DNA of 29,707 nucleotides from Cymbomonas tetramitiformis (Eukaryota > Chlorophyta > Pyramimonadophyceae > Pyramimonadales > Pyramimonadaceae): assembly GCA_001247695.2 (NCBI GenBank), contig LGRX02034667.1, positions 1-29,707 on the forward strand, in the 5' to 3' direction. Within the stretch, counting starts at the first letter, position 1, and every line of letters starts with the position of its first letter. Below the pieces are notes generated by a model. That model had not been told where the DNA came from and ran no database searches. It saw only the letters and a list, made by a program, of their open reading frames with translations. Both the position numbers and the translations under genes were made by a program. Of the stretch, positions 20,537 through 29,056 are shown one piece after another.

Positions 20537-20700
20537 GTGATGTGTGGAATGATTTTGAGGAGTGTGGGTGGATGGGGGTATCTGGGGGAGGCGTCCGGTG
20601 GGTGTCAGGGGAGGGGGAATCCGCGCGTGGGGAAGGAGGGTGGCAGGAGGGGAGCAGGTGTGTGTGTGTGGGATGAGGGTGGGCACAGCTTTTTGTTGGT
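20537..20700 (+). other. G-rich tract with quadruplex potential
   Basis: Many runs of three or more G in the + strand (GGGGGAGG, GGGGAGGGGG, GGAGGGG and others) interrupted by GT repeats. Open frames here look compositional. It stands just upstream of the Copia-like LTR. Confidence 0.55.
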
Positions 20701-20836
20701 CAGTCTAATATTACCGTTCAGTGTGGGGATGGGGAGGTGCAGTCGGCCCGGCGCAGGTCGGATTTTTTAAAAATCGACACAACTGGTTGTATGCAACGTT
20801 AAATAATTAATAATTGTATATTTATATAATGATAAA

Positions 20837-21189
20837 TGTACCCGGAGGTACATACAGTACGAAACGAGAGAGATCCGGGTATCGAACCGTATCGAGAGAA
20901 TCATAGCTGAACGACCGTGTCATCGGGACATTGGGGAAGAAGCTCAGTATGACCGAATGCGCTAGATCGAGATCGTTCACGTTCGGTTAGGGAAGATCAC
21001 GTAGGCCGAACGTCTACTTATTCAGGAACGATCGTGAGAGACGGCATTATTGAAAAGACAAGAAATAGCAACAACCTATTCAACGAACAGAGATGTCGGT
21101 ATACAACACCTAGAGATGCATTGACAGTTTTACGATATATATATATGTTTGTTACAAGTGTATTCGAAGCTACCGGAGTGCCCGGTACA
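20837..21189 (+). mobile_element. Copia-like 5' LTR, element otherwise missing
   Basis: 353 bp that begins TGTACC and ends GGTACA, so with short inverted ends and the TG..CA rule. It is followed two bases later by a primer-binding-site-like TGGTATCAG. No second copy of this LTR is in the window, so the rest of the element is lost or lies outside. The start is chosen from the terminal inverted repeat alone. Confidence 0.45.
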
Positions 21190-21192
21190 ACT

Positions 21193-21201
21193 TGGTATCA
21201 G
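21193..21201 (+). promoter_or_regulatory. primer-binding-site-like TGGTATCAG
   Basis: Matches the initiator-Met-tRNA-complementary sequence (TGGTATCAGAGC) used by many Copia elements for its first nine bases. Its position just after an LTR-like end is right. The following bases differ (TGTGG). Confidence 0.5.
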
Positions 21202-21601
21202 TGTGGTTTCGGTCGCGACTTGCGGGCGTTTTGGGGCGAGTTTGCGCTCTAAAAACTGCGTATTGCTTTCAGGGAGCTACGGACCACGGGCGGGGACGTT
21301 TGGGGTACCCTTTTATGCGCTTTATCGATGGCTTTTGGATCCTTGGGACGGCGACCTTACGCGATATGGTCTACTTGCGCGAAATTGAGCTCTTATGGCG
21401 TCAGTGTTAACACTTAAAGGACAGCAACTCATACTGATTAGCGGATATTCAGAACGCAAATACCGAATTTCACTAAAATTGGCGTAACTTTCATTTTACT
21501 TGTCGTGTCGGGTTGATACTTCTTGCACATTAAACTACGTCACAATTCGCCAACACTTGCCGCAACATTACCGGCAATATTATGGGTGCTTATCGGCGCA
21601 T

Positions 21602-21617
21602 GCCGGCTATAGCCGGC
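21602..21617. repeat. perfect palindrome GCCGGCTATAGCCGGC
   Basis: 16-bp perfect palindrome in a 100-bp patch rich in CCGG and GCCGGC words (21570-21700). Could form a cruciform. No gene is seen across it. Confidence 0.7.
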
Positions 21618-21829
21618 TAAACCGGCGATTTCCGGTAACCTTACATGTACGACGCCGGCCTGAACCGGCATATTGTGCTCAAGTACCGGGGTTGGCCTTG
21701 TGAATACTTGAAATGTATAACATTGCGTTTATTGGGTGCCCATAACGTTCAATAGAATAAAATGTAACATAATTTGCAGTTCCATAGAAATCGCTTCCCT
21801 TTGAGCCGATGCCATGGGTGCAATTTTGA

Positions 21830-22153
21830 GCTAGAACGCTTAGGCTATCGGGTCAGGCTGCGCCGCAGCCTGTGCTGTGCAGGGGGGACCTGTGTGTCTA
21901 CCGAGGTATTGCGGAGCTGAGCCCTGACACTCTGGACGCGGTGCTTACAACTCCGGTCGGTGGTTGTGGTCCCTCTGCTGTACCGCCTGACCGCTACGAT
22001 CGGGAGTGGTGGAAGCAGGGGGTTGGGGGTTGGTTCTTCCATCCCGGCCCTCACCATCTGCCTGGTATACCCCAGCTGCCCGGACCTCCACCGTCTCCTG
22101 ACTACAGCCCTCCTCCGTCCGACGTTGATGATGACGAGTCTACTGTCGGCTAG
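21830..22153 (+). pseudogene. C-terminal tail of a retroelement polyprotein
   Basis: An open frame entered at 21830 without a convincing start and ending TAG at 22151-22153. It reads ..GIAELSPDTLDAVL.., then DREWWKQGVGGWFF, then a Pro-rich acidic end (PPPSPDYSPPPSDVDDDE). It is followed directly by the 3' region and LTR of a family also seen at 27322-27894. From that position it should be the end of the polyprotein of a 5'-truncated LTR element. The tail itself matches no domain I recognise. Confidence 0.45.
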
Positions 22154-22174
22154 CTCTGGTTTTGGTTCTGGCAG

Positions 22175-22960
22175 TACACCACTTTCATGGTGGTGTGCTG
22201 AGATGTACTTTGACCTCAACATGGTCTTCAATCTGGTTTATGATTTACTTTGACACCTATGCATTCTTCAATCTGACTTGTTGGCACGGTTCTTTTCAGT
22301 AGTTTAGCGGCGCCTTCATTGGCCGTATGTTTCTGCTCACGTGCTAGCTAGAGGGTTCCAATTTGTGTATCAGAATAGCACATTTGGATTAGCAGTTAGG
22401 ACTTGTCACCCTGGCTCCTGCCCTAACAACTTGTCTTACATTTTCTGACTCTCCTAGTCAGTCACCACCCACAGTGTTGGGGTGGTGTGCTGAAATCTGT
22501 ATAGGCAACCCTGACCGGGAGTCCCGGTGCAGGCCCCTATGACATATCTCTAGGACCAACACTGGACTGCTGACTGATTTGTAGGTTCGTGCTGTGACAC
22601 ACGCTGTGTCACAGGTAGGCTAGACTCCGAGACCGTCCGAGACCGTTCCGGGTATATTGCTGGATTTGACACTGTGACACCCGAAACTGATGTCACTTCC
22701 TATAGTAGGCTGGGTGACCGTCACCAGTAGACGGGAAACACCCGTTAGGTATTTATGTTATCTCGACTTTTATCAATCACACTTTACCGTTCTGATATCG
22801 TAACCCTCAACTCAGGGTTTATTATCTTTTCAGCTAGATATATATTACAGCGGAACTATATATCCGACATATGTCTAGCTTAGGGTTTACTTATCCTTTG
22901 ACAGTTTATTCGCACATAGTTCGGGACTTCTGATATCTAGTGAACTAGGATATTCCAGTA
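22175..22960 (+). mobile_element. 3' region plus 473-bp LTR (copy A) of an LTR element
   Basis: 22175-22487 is homologous to 27322-27637: both contain ..TGGTGGTGTGCWGA.., CTTCAATCTGGTTTATG and GTGTATCAGAATAGCACA. Both end in a purine-rich GGGGTGGTG next to the LTR, like a polypurine tract. The LTR (22488-22960) starts TGCTGAAATCTGTATAGG and ends GATATTCCAGTA. It has 216 bp (22658-22873) that LTR copies B and C lack. As the 3' end of an element it should have a 5' partner upstream, which is absent. Confidence 0.75.
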
Positions 22961-24292
22961 CAATCTGCCGCGGGCGACACGGGGTCAACCATCAGCTCGA
23001 GCGTGGAGAATAACAAGTTGTTGGCCTCCACGCTGATGGGTAGGGTTGCATTGTCCAGTAAGAAAAGGGGTGCAAAGCCGATGTCCTCTGTGACAAATGC
23101 CGACTGCAGCGCAGAAACCAACCTGGTGAAGAGCGCTGACGCGTGGGACTCAGTCCCGGAAAATCTCCCGCTCTTGTGCTCAAACAATTTTTGACGAACG
23201 GACTTGGACACTTTCATGTCGAAGTGCTCCCTCTGAAGGGTACCCTACAAATTTAGAACCTTGTGTTTACCTTGTGTTTCGAGCCATGTAGGGCCCTACT
23301 TGGGCAATGTCGGCAGTAAAATGGCAAAACCAGCCAAAATCGGGTGAAATGAAGTTTCCGATAGTGTGTTTTTTATTGTTGATATCGATGGTTTGGGTCG
23401 ATGTAAGACATATGGAGCGAAGTTTTGGGTGGAATGGCTTTGGTAACCTCACTTTTTGAGGCCTCAAAGTTGTGCTACTCGGTACCTGCCCTGTACTTGG
23501 GGCTGTACCTGGGCTGTACTTGAAAACATTGGAAAAAATATTTTTGGAATCTGTTTTTTTTGGGCTATTACGCTTATTTAGTCCTTACTATGGACAGTCT
23601 CCAAAGATTTAACTGAAAAAACATTTTACACTTCCTGTTACAGCACCTCAAAGTTAGGTCGGTATGGGCATTGGGTAGGTAAGGGGTAAGTAGGGGGCAA
23701 TACCTACCCTGTACCTGGGCTGTACCTGGGCTGTACTTGAAAACATTGGAAAAAAATATTTTTAGAATCTGTTTTTTTTGGGCTATTACGCTTATTTAGT
23801 CCTTACTATGGACAGTCTCCAAAGATGTACATGGCAATGTCTGATCCTCAGTACTTGAGTATAGATGCATGATAGGTAGGGCCCTACTTACCCTTGTTTA
23901 TGTCTAAACATGGCCATACTTACCCTGTACTTGAGTATAGATACATGATAGATAGGGCCCTATCCTTCAAGGAAAAGCTCAAGGGAAACCGCCGTCCGAA
24001 TGCTGAAGAATGTTTCCCCGTTGAACAGCCCTGCTTTTTGCAACCAACACTTGAGGTCTGAATTCATCTGTTTTCGGGAAATTGGACTATTTTCCACTTT
24101 GCCCGACCTGGCCGGTCTGAACAAGAATCCTTGCGCTAGGTTCAGACCCAAAATTTTCATCACTAGGAGGTAGTCTTCCAACGCTGAGATGGGGCATTTA
24201 GATTTATCGGAAAGTCTCTTGATTCCAAAAACGTGTTCGTCGCCCGAACGGAGTGTCTTCCCCCACTTGTAGTTGAAGAGAAAACCAGAGCT
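22961..24292 (-). pseudogene. tyrosine recombinase gene, interrupted and degraded
   Basis: On the - strand from about 24290 to 23964 one frame reads ..FNYKWGKTLRSGDEHVFGIKR.., then CPISALEDYLLVMKILGLNL, QGFLFRP, and GETFFSIRTAVSLELFLEG. This is the catalytic-domain pattern of the eukaryotic transposon tyrosine recombinases (DIRS/Crypton-like group): 'GKTLR.G..HVF', 'CP..A.E.Y', 'GYLFRP', 'GET.HSFR.G.A..L.L.G'. The His of the H-x-x-R box is Phe here. The frame is broken at 23963 by an inserted CACTA end and seems to resume at 23242 (..DMKVSKSVRQKLFEHK..). It runs into LTR copy A at 22960 and is cut at its 5' side by LTR copy B. The active-site Tyr is not seen. Not functional. Confidence 0.65.
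23243..23963 (-). mobile_element. truncated right end of a second CACTA element, inverted
   Basis: Starts at the tip CCCTACAAATTTAGAACC and reads inward through the same blocks as 8819 down to about 7860 in reverse: iterons, CAGCC-rich repeat, the TAGTAAGGACTAAATAAGCG block and the TATACATAAACAAGGG repeat. It stops abruptly at 23963. It has about one and a half copies of the 217-229 bp repeat and a shorter iteron set. It has no transposase, so it is a deleted, non-autonomous or fragmentary copy. It sits inside the recombinase frame. Confidence 0.85.
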
Positions 24293-24545
24293 TGCTGAAA
24301 TCTGTATAGGCAGCCCTGACCGGGAGTCCCGGTGCAGGCCCCTATGACAGACTCCTAGGCCAACACTGGACTGCTGACTGATCTATAGGTTCGTGTTGTG
24401 ACACACGCTATGTCACAGGTAGGCTAGACTCCGAAACCGTCCGAGACCGTTCCGGGTATATCTAGCTTAGGGTTTATTTATCTTGACAGTTTATCCACAC
24501 GTAGTTCGGGACCTCTGATATCTAGTGAACTAGGATATTCCGGTA
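24293..24545 (+). repeat. 5' LTR, copy B
   Basis: Begins TGCTGAAATCTGTATAGG and ends GATATTCCGGTA. It contains the GTGACACACGC.ATGTCACA hairpin (one mismatch in this copy), direct repeats CCGAGACCGT/CCGAAACCGT and the word TCTAGCTTAGGGTTTA. No standard primer-binding site follows it (GGTCGTAGCCCC..). Confidence 0.8.
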
Positions 24546-24944
24546 GGTCGTAGCCCCATCCACGCTTTTATTCCACTTGCTATCTTGGCCATGATTGGCT
24601 AAGCAGCCGCTTGAAGAGGTGGTGCGCACTTGCGCGTTTGGGTGCGACTAGGATTTGGGACATGGCTTTGCGGTAGACGTCTTTTGCGGTTGCGAGTCAT
24701 GGGCACCGCGCGTTGCTATTGCTCGATTTTGGCAATGTTCGTCTACGTTATTTTACCTGCCCTGATCCCGCTGGTTTACGTATTTTGGGCTGGTGCTCCG
24801 GACACCTTCGACCACGACGACATCTGCAAGTGCCCCACGCTCGTTTCGCCTCTCCGCACGTTCTGCCGTTACGCCTTTCCTTCATTTCCGCCACAACACC
24901 CAAACGTGCAGCCGCGCATCATCTTTTCTCTGGCTTTCAGAAGT

Positions 24945-27305
24945 ATGGCAGCATCTACACGAGCTCGCAAACGCCTATTGAAGGACTCCGATTTGGACGC
25001 CTCAATACGGCTTTTGGATGCGGTTCGGGACACTCCGACCGCTAGCACCCCACCTGTGGTGCCCCCTGCTGCTTCCAGCAACTCCGACACCGCTGTCGCG
25101 TTGCGGAAGCATCTTGTTGACCAGCACGCTGCTGTTGACGTGGTCTACAAGGGGAGGTTGCATCGGGCTTGGGCCAAGGGTATCCGCGAGGATATCCTTG
25201 GTTCCAAGAAACATCATTATCGTGGCACTGACGACACCGACCGTCTCTCCGAGTTGGTGGTGCAGCTTCGGACCGAGTTTGAGTCCGCTGGGCTGGACTT
25301 GACCCCCTTTGACCTCGACGACCCCGCCTCTCTGGTTGTCGAGAAGGTGAATGGGCTCCTCTATGACGTCTTGGCCCTCGTCGTGGAGCGCAACTCTGTG
25401 GCCGACACCTGGCTTCGGGGTACGGACTCTTCGGCTGACCGAGATGGACGTCGTGCCCTCATCGACATCATCAAGGGGAGCGTGCCGGCGGTCCTTCGCG
25501 AGAGCCACCAGCAGGAGCATGCGGCGCTTCGTTATCCCGCAGGCGTTGACCCGCAGCCGATCTTGGCTCGTGAGCAACGTCTGGTGCGGGATAACCGCGC
25601 TCCTGACTGGCAGCCCACCGACGAGACCCGTAAGTTGTCCCTCTACAACCGCCTCGACCCCGTGTTCTACGCGGCGGTGAAGGTGCGGTACCCGCTTGCG
25701 GGTGACCTTAGCGGGGTCACTCTCCGCTCGCTCCAGGCGCTCGTCGTGGCCATCTTTCAGGCCTGGGCGCAGTCGGATGATGGGGCAGCAGTGCGTGAGA
25801 AGCAGACACTGGGGGCGGGCGGTAAGCCCTCCGCCCTTATCACGTCTTCTGAGTACGCGGTCCTTCTCGACGAAATCGCCGCCTTGAAGGCGCTTGTGCG
25901 GGGCAATCGTGCGGGCGCGGCTCAGCGACAGCAGCAGCCGCAGCCGCGCGGTAAGCAGCATCCGCGAGGCCATCGAGTGGGTGTGCACCCGGCACCGTCT
26001 GTGGGGTTCGACAGGGATAGCAGGAAGGCCAAGCCCCTTTGCCACCGTTGCCGCAAGGCGGGCAAAGGGGACGCCTATCACGCGTACCGCGACTGCCCTC
26101 TTGGTGGGCGCCAGCATTCGTCGGCCACGGCAGCGGCCTTCTGCATTCCTATTGAGAAGGAGGATGCGGAGGGTCTTCACACCCTGGCACTTGTGCAGGT
26201 TTTCCAGGAGGCTGCGGATGATGGACCGGAGGCCTTCGCCCGTGCGGCTTCGGCTTATGGTCCCCCCGCTGTGCTTTCCGCGGGCGGGATTGGCGGCATC
26301 GACGTGTCGGCCTACGGATTCAGCGTACCGCCTCCGCCATCTGGCGGGACCGACGACGAGGACATCTTGCGGCGGCTTGATGCCCTCACCTCTGAGGCTC
26401 AGGCCGCCCAAGAGCAGGTACATTACACTCACGCATCCTTTGTTCCTGGGAGTGCGGTTGAGGAGCATGCATCGGCTCTGGTGTGTGGCCCTGCCGCTGC
26501 GGCGGGGATCACACCGGAGGAGCAGGTTCCGGCAGGTGGTGCGGCGGCATCGGCATCCGCCGTGCCGGCCCCTGCTATGCCTGTTTCGCAGGTAGAGGAT
26601 GTACAGCCCGCGCCAGTTCGATCGGCGCGGGTGACCACCACGGAGGCGACGCACGGTGAGTTCGGAGGCTTCGTGCGGACGGTGAATCACGCCGCTGTCC
26701 ACCCGTCTGACCTGACAGGCTACGACACCGACGACTACGAGGACTTTGCCGACGGCAGCTTCCGGCTGAAGCCGCGGGGCTCGCCTCCGTCGGCCAATCA
26801 TGTTTCCGGGCCACCCGTGGGCGAGCAGAGGACCTACGGTTGTGGGAAGCCGCCATGGGGCTTCCCTGCCACGGTTGGTCCGTGGGGCATTCCTTTCCTC
26901 CTTTCCCTCGTTCTTTGCATCTCGATCATGGGAGTGGCAGCCGTGCCCGGCGCTCGGTCGGCTACGGAGATGCCTTCGCCTGGTGGTGATCTCGATTGGG
27001 AGGCTCCGTCATTTTTCTCTACGAATGATTTTCTTGATCCGGTGATGACGGCTCAAGGTCTCCTATTGCCTGACGATGTGCCACAGCTTCAGCCGCCCGA
27101 GCCTCCTGACACTTTGAGCTTTTTAGCATTTCAGGATTTGGCTCAAGCGGATTTGGGTATTGACGTGGCATTCTACTACGGCATGGCCTTACATGAGAGC
27201 GGTCCTCTTGATGCGGGGCACTATTATGGAGCTGGTTACTTTACTTCCTACTATGGGATGGACTTCCGTGAGGCCACCGCTGACTACTTTGGTACTGTCG
27301 ATTGA
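24945..27305 (+). CDS. Gag-like protein with zinc knuckle
   Basis: 786 codons from ATG 24945 (MAASTRARKRLL..). The frame is open from an ATG at 24630, but the extra 105 residues are of a different, hydrophobic composition and probably represent leader. Residues about 60-260 are predominantly helical and charged (..LSLYNRLDPVFYAAVKVRYP..), as in Gag capsid regions. Residues 366-384 form a CCHC-type knuckle, CHRCRK..AYHAYRDC (Cx2Cx9Hx4C), after an Arg/Gln-rich stretch. The remainder is Ala/Pro-rich, and residues 649-667 (PFLLSLVLCISIMGVAAV) could span a membrane. Ends with a Tyr-rich tail. Gag packages element RNA into particles. A 599-codon frame on the opposite strand (25002-26801) is judged a by-product of the GC-rich codons. 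Confidence 0.7.
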   Translation: MAASTRARKRLLKDSDLDASIRLLDAVRDTPTASTPPVVPPAASSNSDTAVALRKHLVDQHAAVDVVYKGRLHRAWAKGIREDILGSKKHHYRGTDDTDRLSELVVQLRTEFESAGLDLTPFDLDDPASLVVEKVNGLLYDVLALVVERNSVADTWLRGTDSSADRDGRRALIDIIKGSVPAVLRESHQQEHAALRYPAGVDPQPILAREQRLVRDNRAPDWQPTDETRKLSLYNRLDPVFYAAVKVRYPLAGDLSGVTLRSLQALVVAIFQAWAQSDDGAAVREKQTLGAGGKPSALITSSEYAVLLDEIAALKALVRGNRAGAAQRQQQPQPRGKQHPRGHRVGVHPAPSVGFDRDSRKAKPLCHRCRKAGKGDAYHAYRDCPLGGRQHSSATAAAFCIPIEKEDAEGLHTLALVQVFQEAADDGPEAFARAASAYGPPAVLSAGGIGGIDVSAYGFSVPPPPSGGTDDEDILRRLDALTSEAQAAQEQVHYTHASFVPGSAVEEHASALVCGPAAAAGITPEEQVPAGGAAASASAVPAPAMPVSQVEDVQPAPVRSARVTTTEATHGEFGGFVRTVNHAAVHPSDLTGYDTDDYEDFADGSFRLKPRGSPPSANHVSGPPVGEQRTYGCGKPPWGFPATVGPWGIPFLLSLVLCISIMGVAAVPGARSATEMPSPGGDLDWEAPSFFSTNDFLDPVMTAQGLLLPDDVPQLQPPEPPDTLSFLAFQDLAQADLGIDVAFYYGMALHESGPLDAGHYYGAGYFTSYYGMDFREATADYFGTVD

Positions 27306-27321
27306 CTTCTTGCTCACTCTG

Positions 27322-27637
27322 GAGGCACACCGACATGGTGGTGTGCAGAACTCCTGTGACCTCAAAGACTTCTTCAATCTGGTTTATGTTTTGCTTTGAC
27401 ACCTTTATAATCTTCAAGCTGACTTGCTAGCACGGTTCCTTTCACTTGTTTAGCGGTGCCTTAATTGCCCGTATGCTTTTGTTCACGTGCTACCTAGAGG
27501 TTTCCAATTTGTGTATCAGAATAGCACAGTTGGATTGGCAGTTAGACTTGTCACCTAGCTAGCTTCTGCCCTAACACTAGCATCTTACATTTTTCTGACT
27601 CTCCTAGCCAGTCACCACCCACAGTGCTGGGGTGGTG
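27322..27637 (+). repeat. 3' region homologous to 22175-22487
   Basis: Untranslated stretch between the Gag stop and the 3' LTR. It ends in GGGGTGGTG, a polypurine-tract-like sequence right before the LTR. Confidence 0.75.
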
Positions 27638-27894
27638 TGCTGAAATCTGTATAGGCAGCCCTGACTGGGAGTCCCGGTCAGGCCCCTATGACAGATCCCT
27701 AGGACCAACAGCACTGGACTGTTGACTGATCTGTAGGTTCGTACTGTGACACACGCTGTGTCACAGGTAGGCTAGACTCCGAGACCGTCCGAGACCGTTC
27801 CGGGTATATCTAGCTTAGGGTTTATTTATCTTATACAGTTTATCCACACGAGTACGGGACTTTCTGATATCTAGTGTACTTGGATATTCCGGTA
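27638..27894 (+). repeat. 3' LTR, copy C
   Basis: Begins TGCTGAAATCTGTATAGG and ends GATATTCCGGTA. Carries the perfect hairpin CTGTGACACA-CGC-TGTGTCACAG (27746-27768) and lacks the 216-bp segment of copy A. Confidence 0.85.
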
Positions 27895-28969
27895 GTGAGT
27901 TCGGAGCCTAAGTGTAACGGAAACTCTTTTTGAACATGCAAGTGTGCAACGGTATATTCGTAATATGTAAATTGTTACTTGGGTAATCTTACTGCTTTTG
28001 ACATAGTGTTCACTTAGATTTGATCGGTTTTCACTTAGTGCGGCCGCGAGTCTAGACAGACGTGCTTGCGACATGTTGAAAACGAAAATGTGAACGTCGG
28101 AGTAAGATACGAAGTGATAAATTAACCGGAAAACGTTGGTGAAGATGCGCGGAAAAGTTCCGGGAGATACGTGGCCGCAAATAGATACGTGTGTAGATGC
28201 GTTGAAGCGGCAGTCGTTGAAATAGAGATACGTTGAAGATACGGCGCGGCCGAAGATACGAAGATGCGTAGATACGAAGATGCGTAGATACGAAGATGCG
28301 AATAGATACGGGAAATAGCTAAGCGCATCGTTCCCGAAAATACGTGGAACAGGCCGATAACCTCACGAAGAGTGTGATATAAGATAGTGATATAAGATAG
28401 AGTGTGATATACGAAGAGTGTGATATAGGTATATTCACAACTTCAAGAAACAGTCAGGAACGGGCAAAACGGCTAAGACAATTTGATAACACAATTACTT
28501 AGGGTTTTGTGTGTGTCGGATTGTCGGTCGGAAAGCACGTGACAGACTGCAAGTGACACTCGCGGTGAGGGGTGACACAGAAAGGGGGTTGACTGTCAGT
28601 GACACAAAGTCACCCCCTTCATGACACTACGCGATCCTTCATTTCTTCGATCCGGGGAGTGAGATCGGACGATCCGCCTCCTGAATGACGGTCATCACCG
28701 ATGACGGAAGGAAAGTCGGCGATCAACAGCGCGGCGCGTGCATTTTTCCTTACTCTGGAACCCGAGTCTCCGGACCGAAATAGCGCGAATATTACTTAGG
28801 GTTTGTAACGCAGATTGAGCTTATCTCTTAAACGTTTCCGAGTTAACCCTCTATGGAGGGTTAAGATTTCATATCGGTCAACGGTGTAGATTGCACTTCT
28901 CGACAAGGTTCGGGTACATATAGCCAGGAATGGCATACCACCCACGCGTGGGTGGGGGCGGACAGAAAC
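27895..28969. other. stretch without a gene; minisatellites and hairpins
   Basis: No convincing ORF. 28254-28316 holds about three 16-bp units of GATACGAAGATGCGTA. 28370-28436 holds GTGTGATATA-type repeats. 28588-28620 can pair (AAGGGGG.TGACT with AGTCA.CCCCCTT). 28843-28864 is a perfect hairpin (TTAACCCTC/GAGGGTTAA, loop TATG). 28938-28955 is the perfect palindrome CCACCCACGCGTGGGTGG. TTAGGGTTT words are scattered, but not as a telomeric array. Confidence 0.65.
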
Positions 28970-29056
28970 GCGGAACAGTGGTTAGCTCGTTTCCCATAAG
29001 CTTTTTGGGCACCCAAGCCCGAGGTCCCGGGATCGAGCCCCGCAGTTGACAAATTG
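28970..29056 (+). ncRNA. tRNA-like unit, possible SINE head
   Basis: AGTGGTTAGCTCG (28977 onwards) resembles an RNA polymerase III A box/D-arm. About 40 bases later GAGGTCCCGGGATCGAGCCCCG resembles the B box/T-arm: stem CGGG/CCCG, loop ATCGAGC, consensus TTCRANY. An anticodon-like CCCATAA lies between, but the acceptor and anticodon stems do not close well. It is therefore more likely a tRNA-derived SINE head or a decayed tRNA than a working tRNA gene. Confidence 0.45.

Larger units (their letters stand above)
17253..20836. other. stretch without a convincing gene, with hairpins
   Basis: No motif-bearing ORF. GAAAGCGTGGGAAA occurs twice (17255 and 17385) just after the LRR gene. A 37-codon Ser/Ala/Thr-rich frame starts at ATG 18609 and ends at 18722. 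It could be a first exon, but no partner is seen. The 202-codon open frame at 19248-19856 runs through hairpins and has no recognisable motif. AT-rich DNA (20320-20400) and a short inverted repeat CCCCATCAC/GTGATGGGG (20443-20483) precede a G-rich tract. Confidence 0.6.
24293..27894 (+). mobile_element. Gag-only LTR retrotransposon (TR-GAG-like)
   Basis: LTR copy B (24293-24545, 253 bp) and copy C (27638-27894, 257 bp) flank one long Gag-like ORF and a 3' region. B and C share the same 216-bp deletion relative to copy A, so they belong together. They differ at roughly 20 positions by eye, so the insertion is not very recent. No protease, reverse transcriptase, RNase H or integrase motif was found between them, so it would depend on another element for copying. 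No clear target-site duplication is visible (GAGCT before B, GTGAG after C). Confidence 0.75.

Noticed and set aside
25002..26801. 599-codon open frame on the - strand opposite the Gag-like ORF
   Set aside because: Arg-rich, no motif, and explained by the GC-rich codon pattern of the sense frame, which has a zinc knuckle.
24293..27894. Full autonomous retrotransposon
   Set aside because: No reverse transcriptase, RNase H, protease or integrase motif could be found between the LTRs in any frame.
28801..28804. Telomere-like TTAGGGTTT words around 24.4, 27.8 and 28.5-28.8 kb
   Set aside because: Isolated words (several within LTRs), not tandem arrays.
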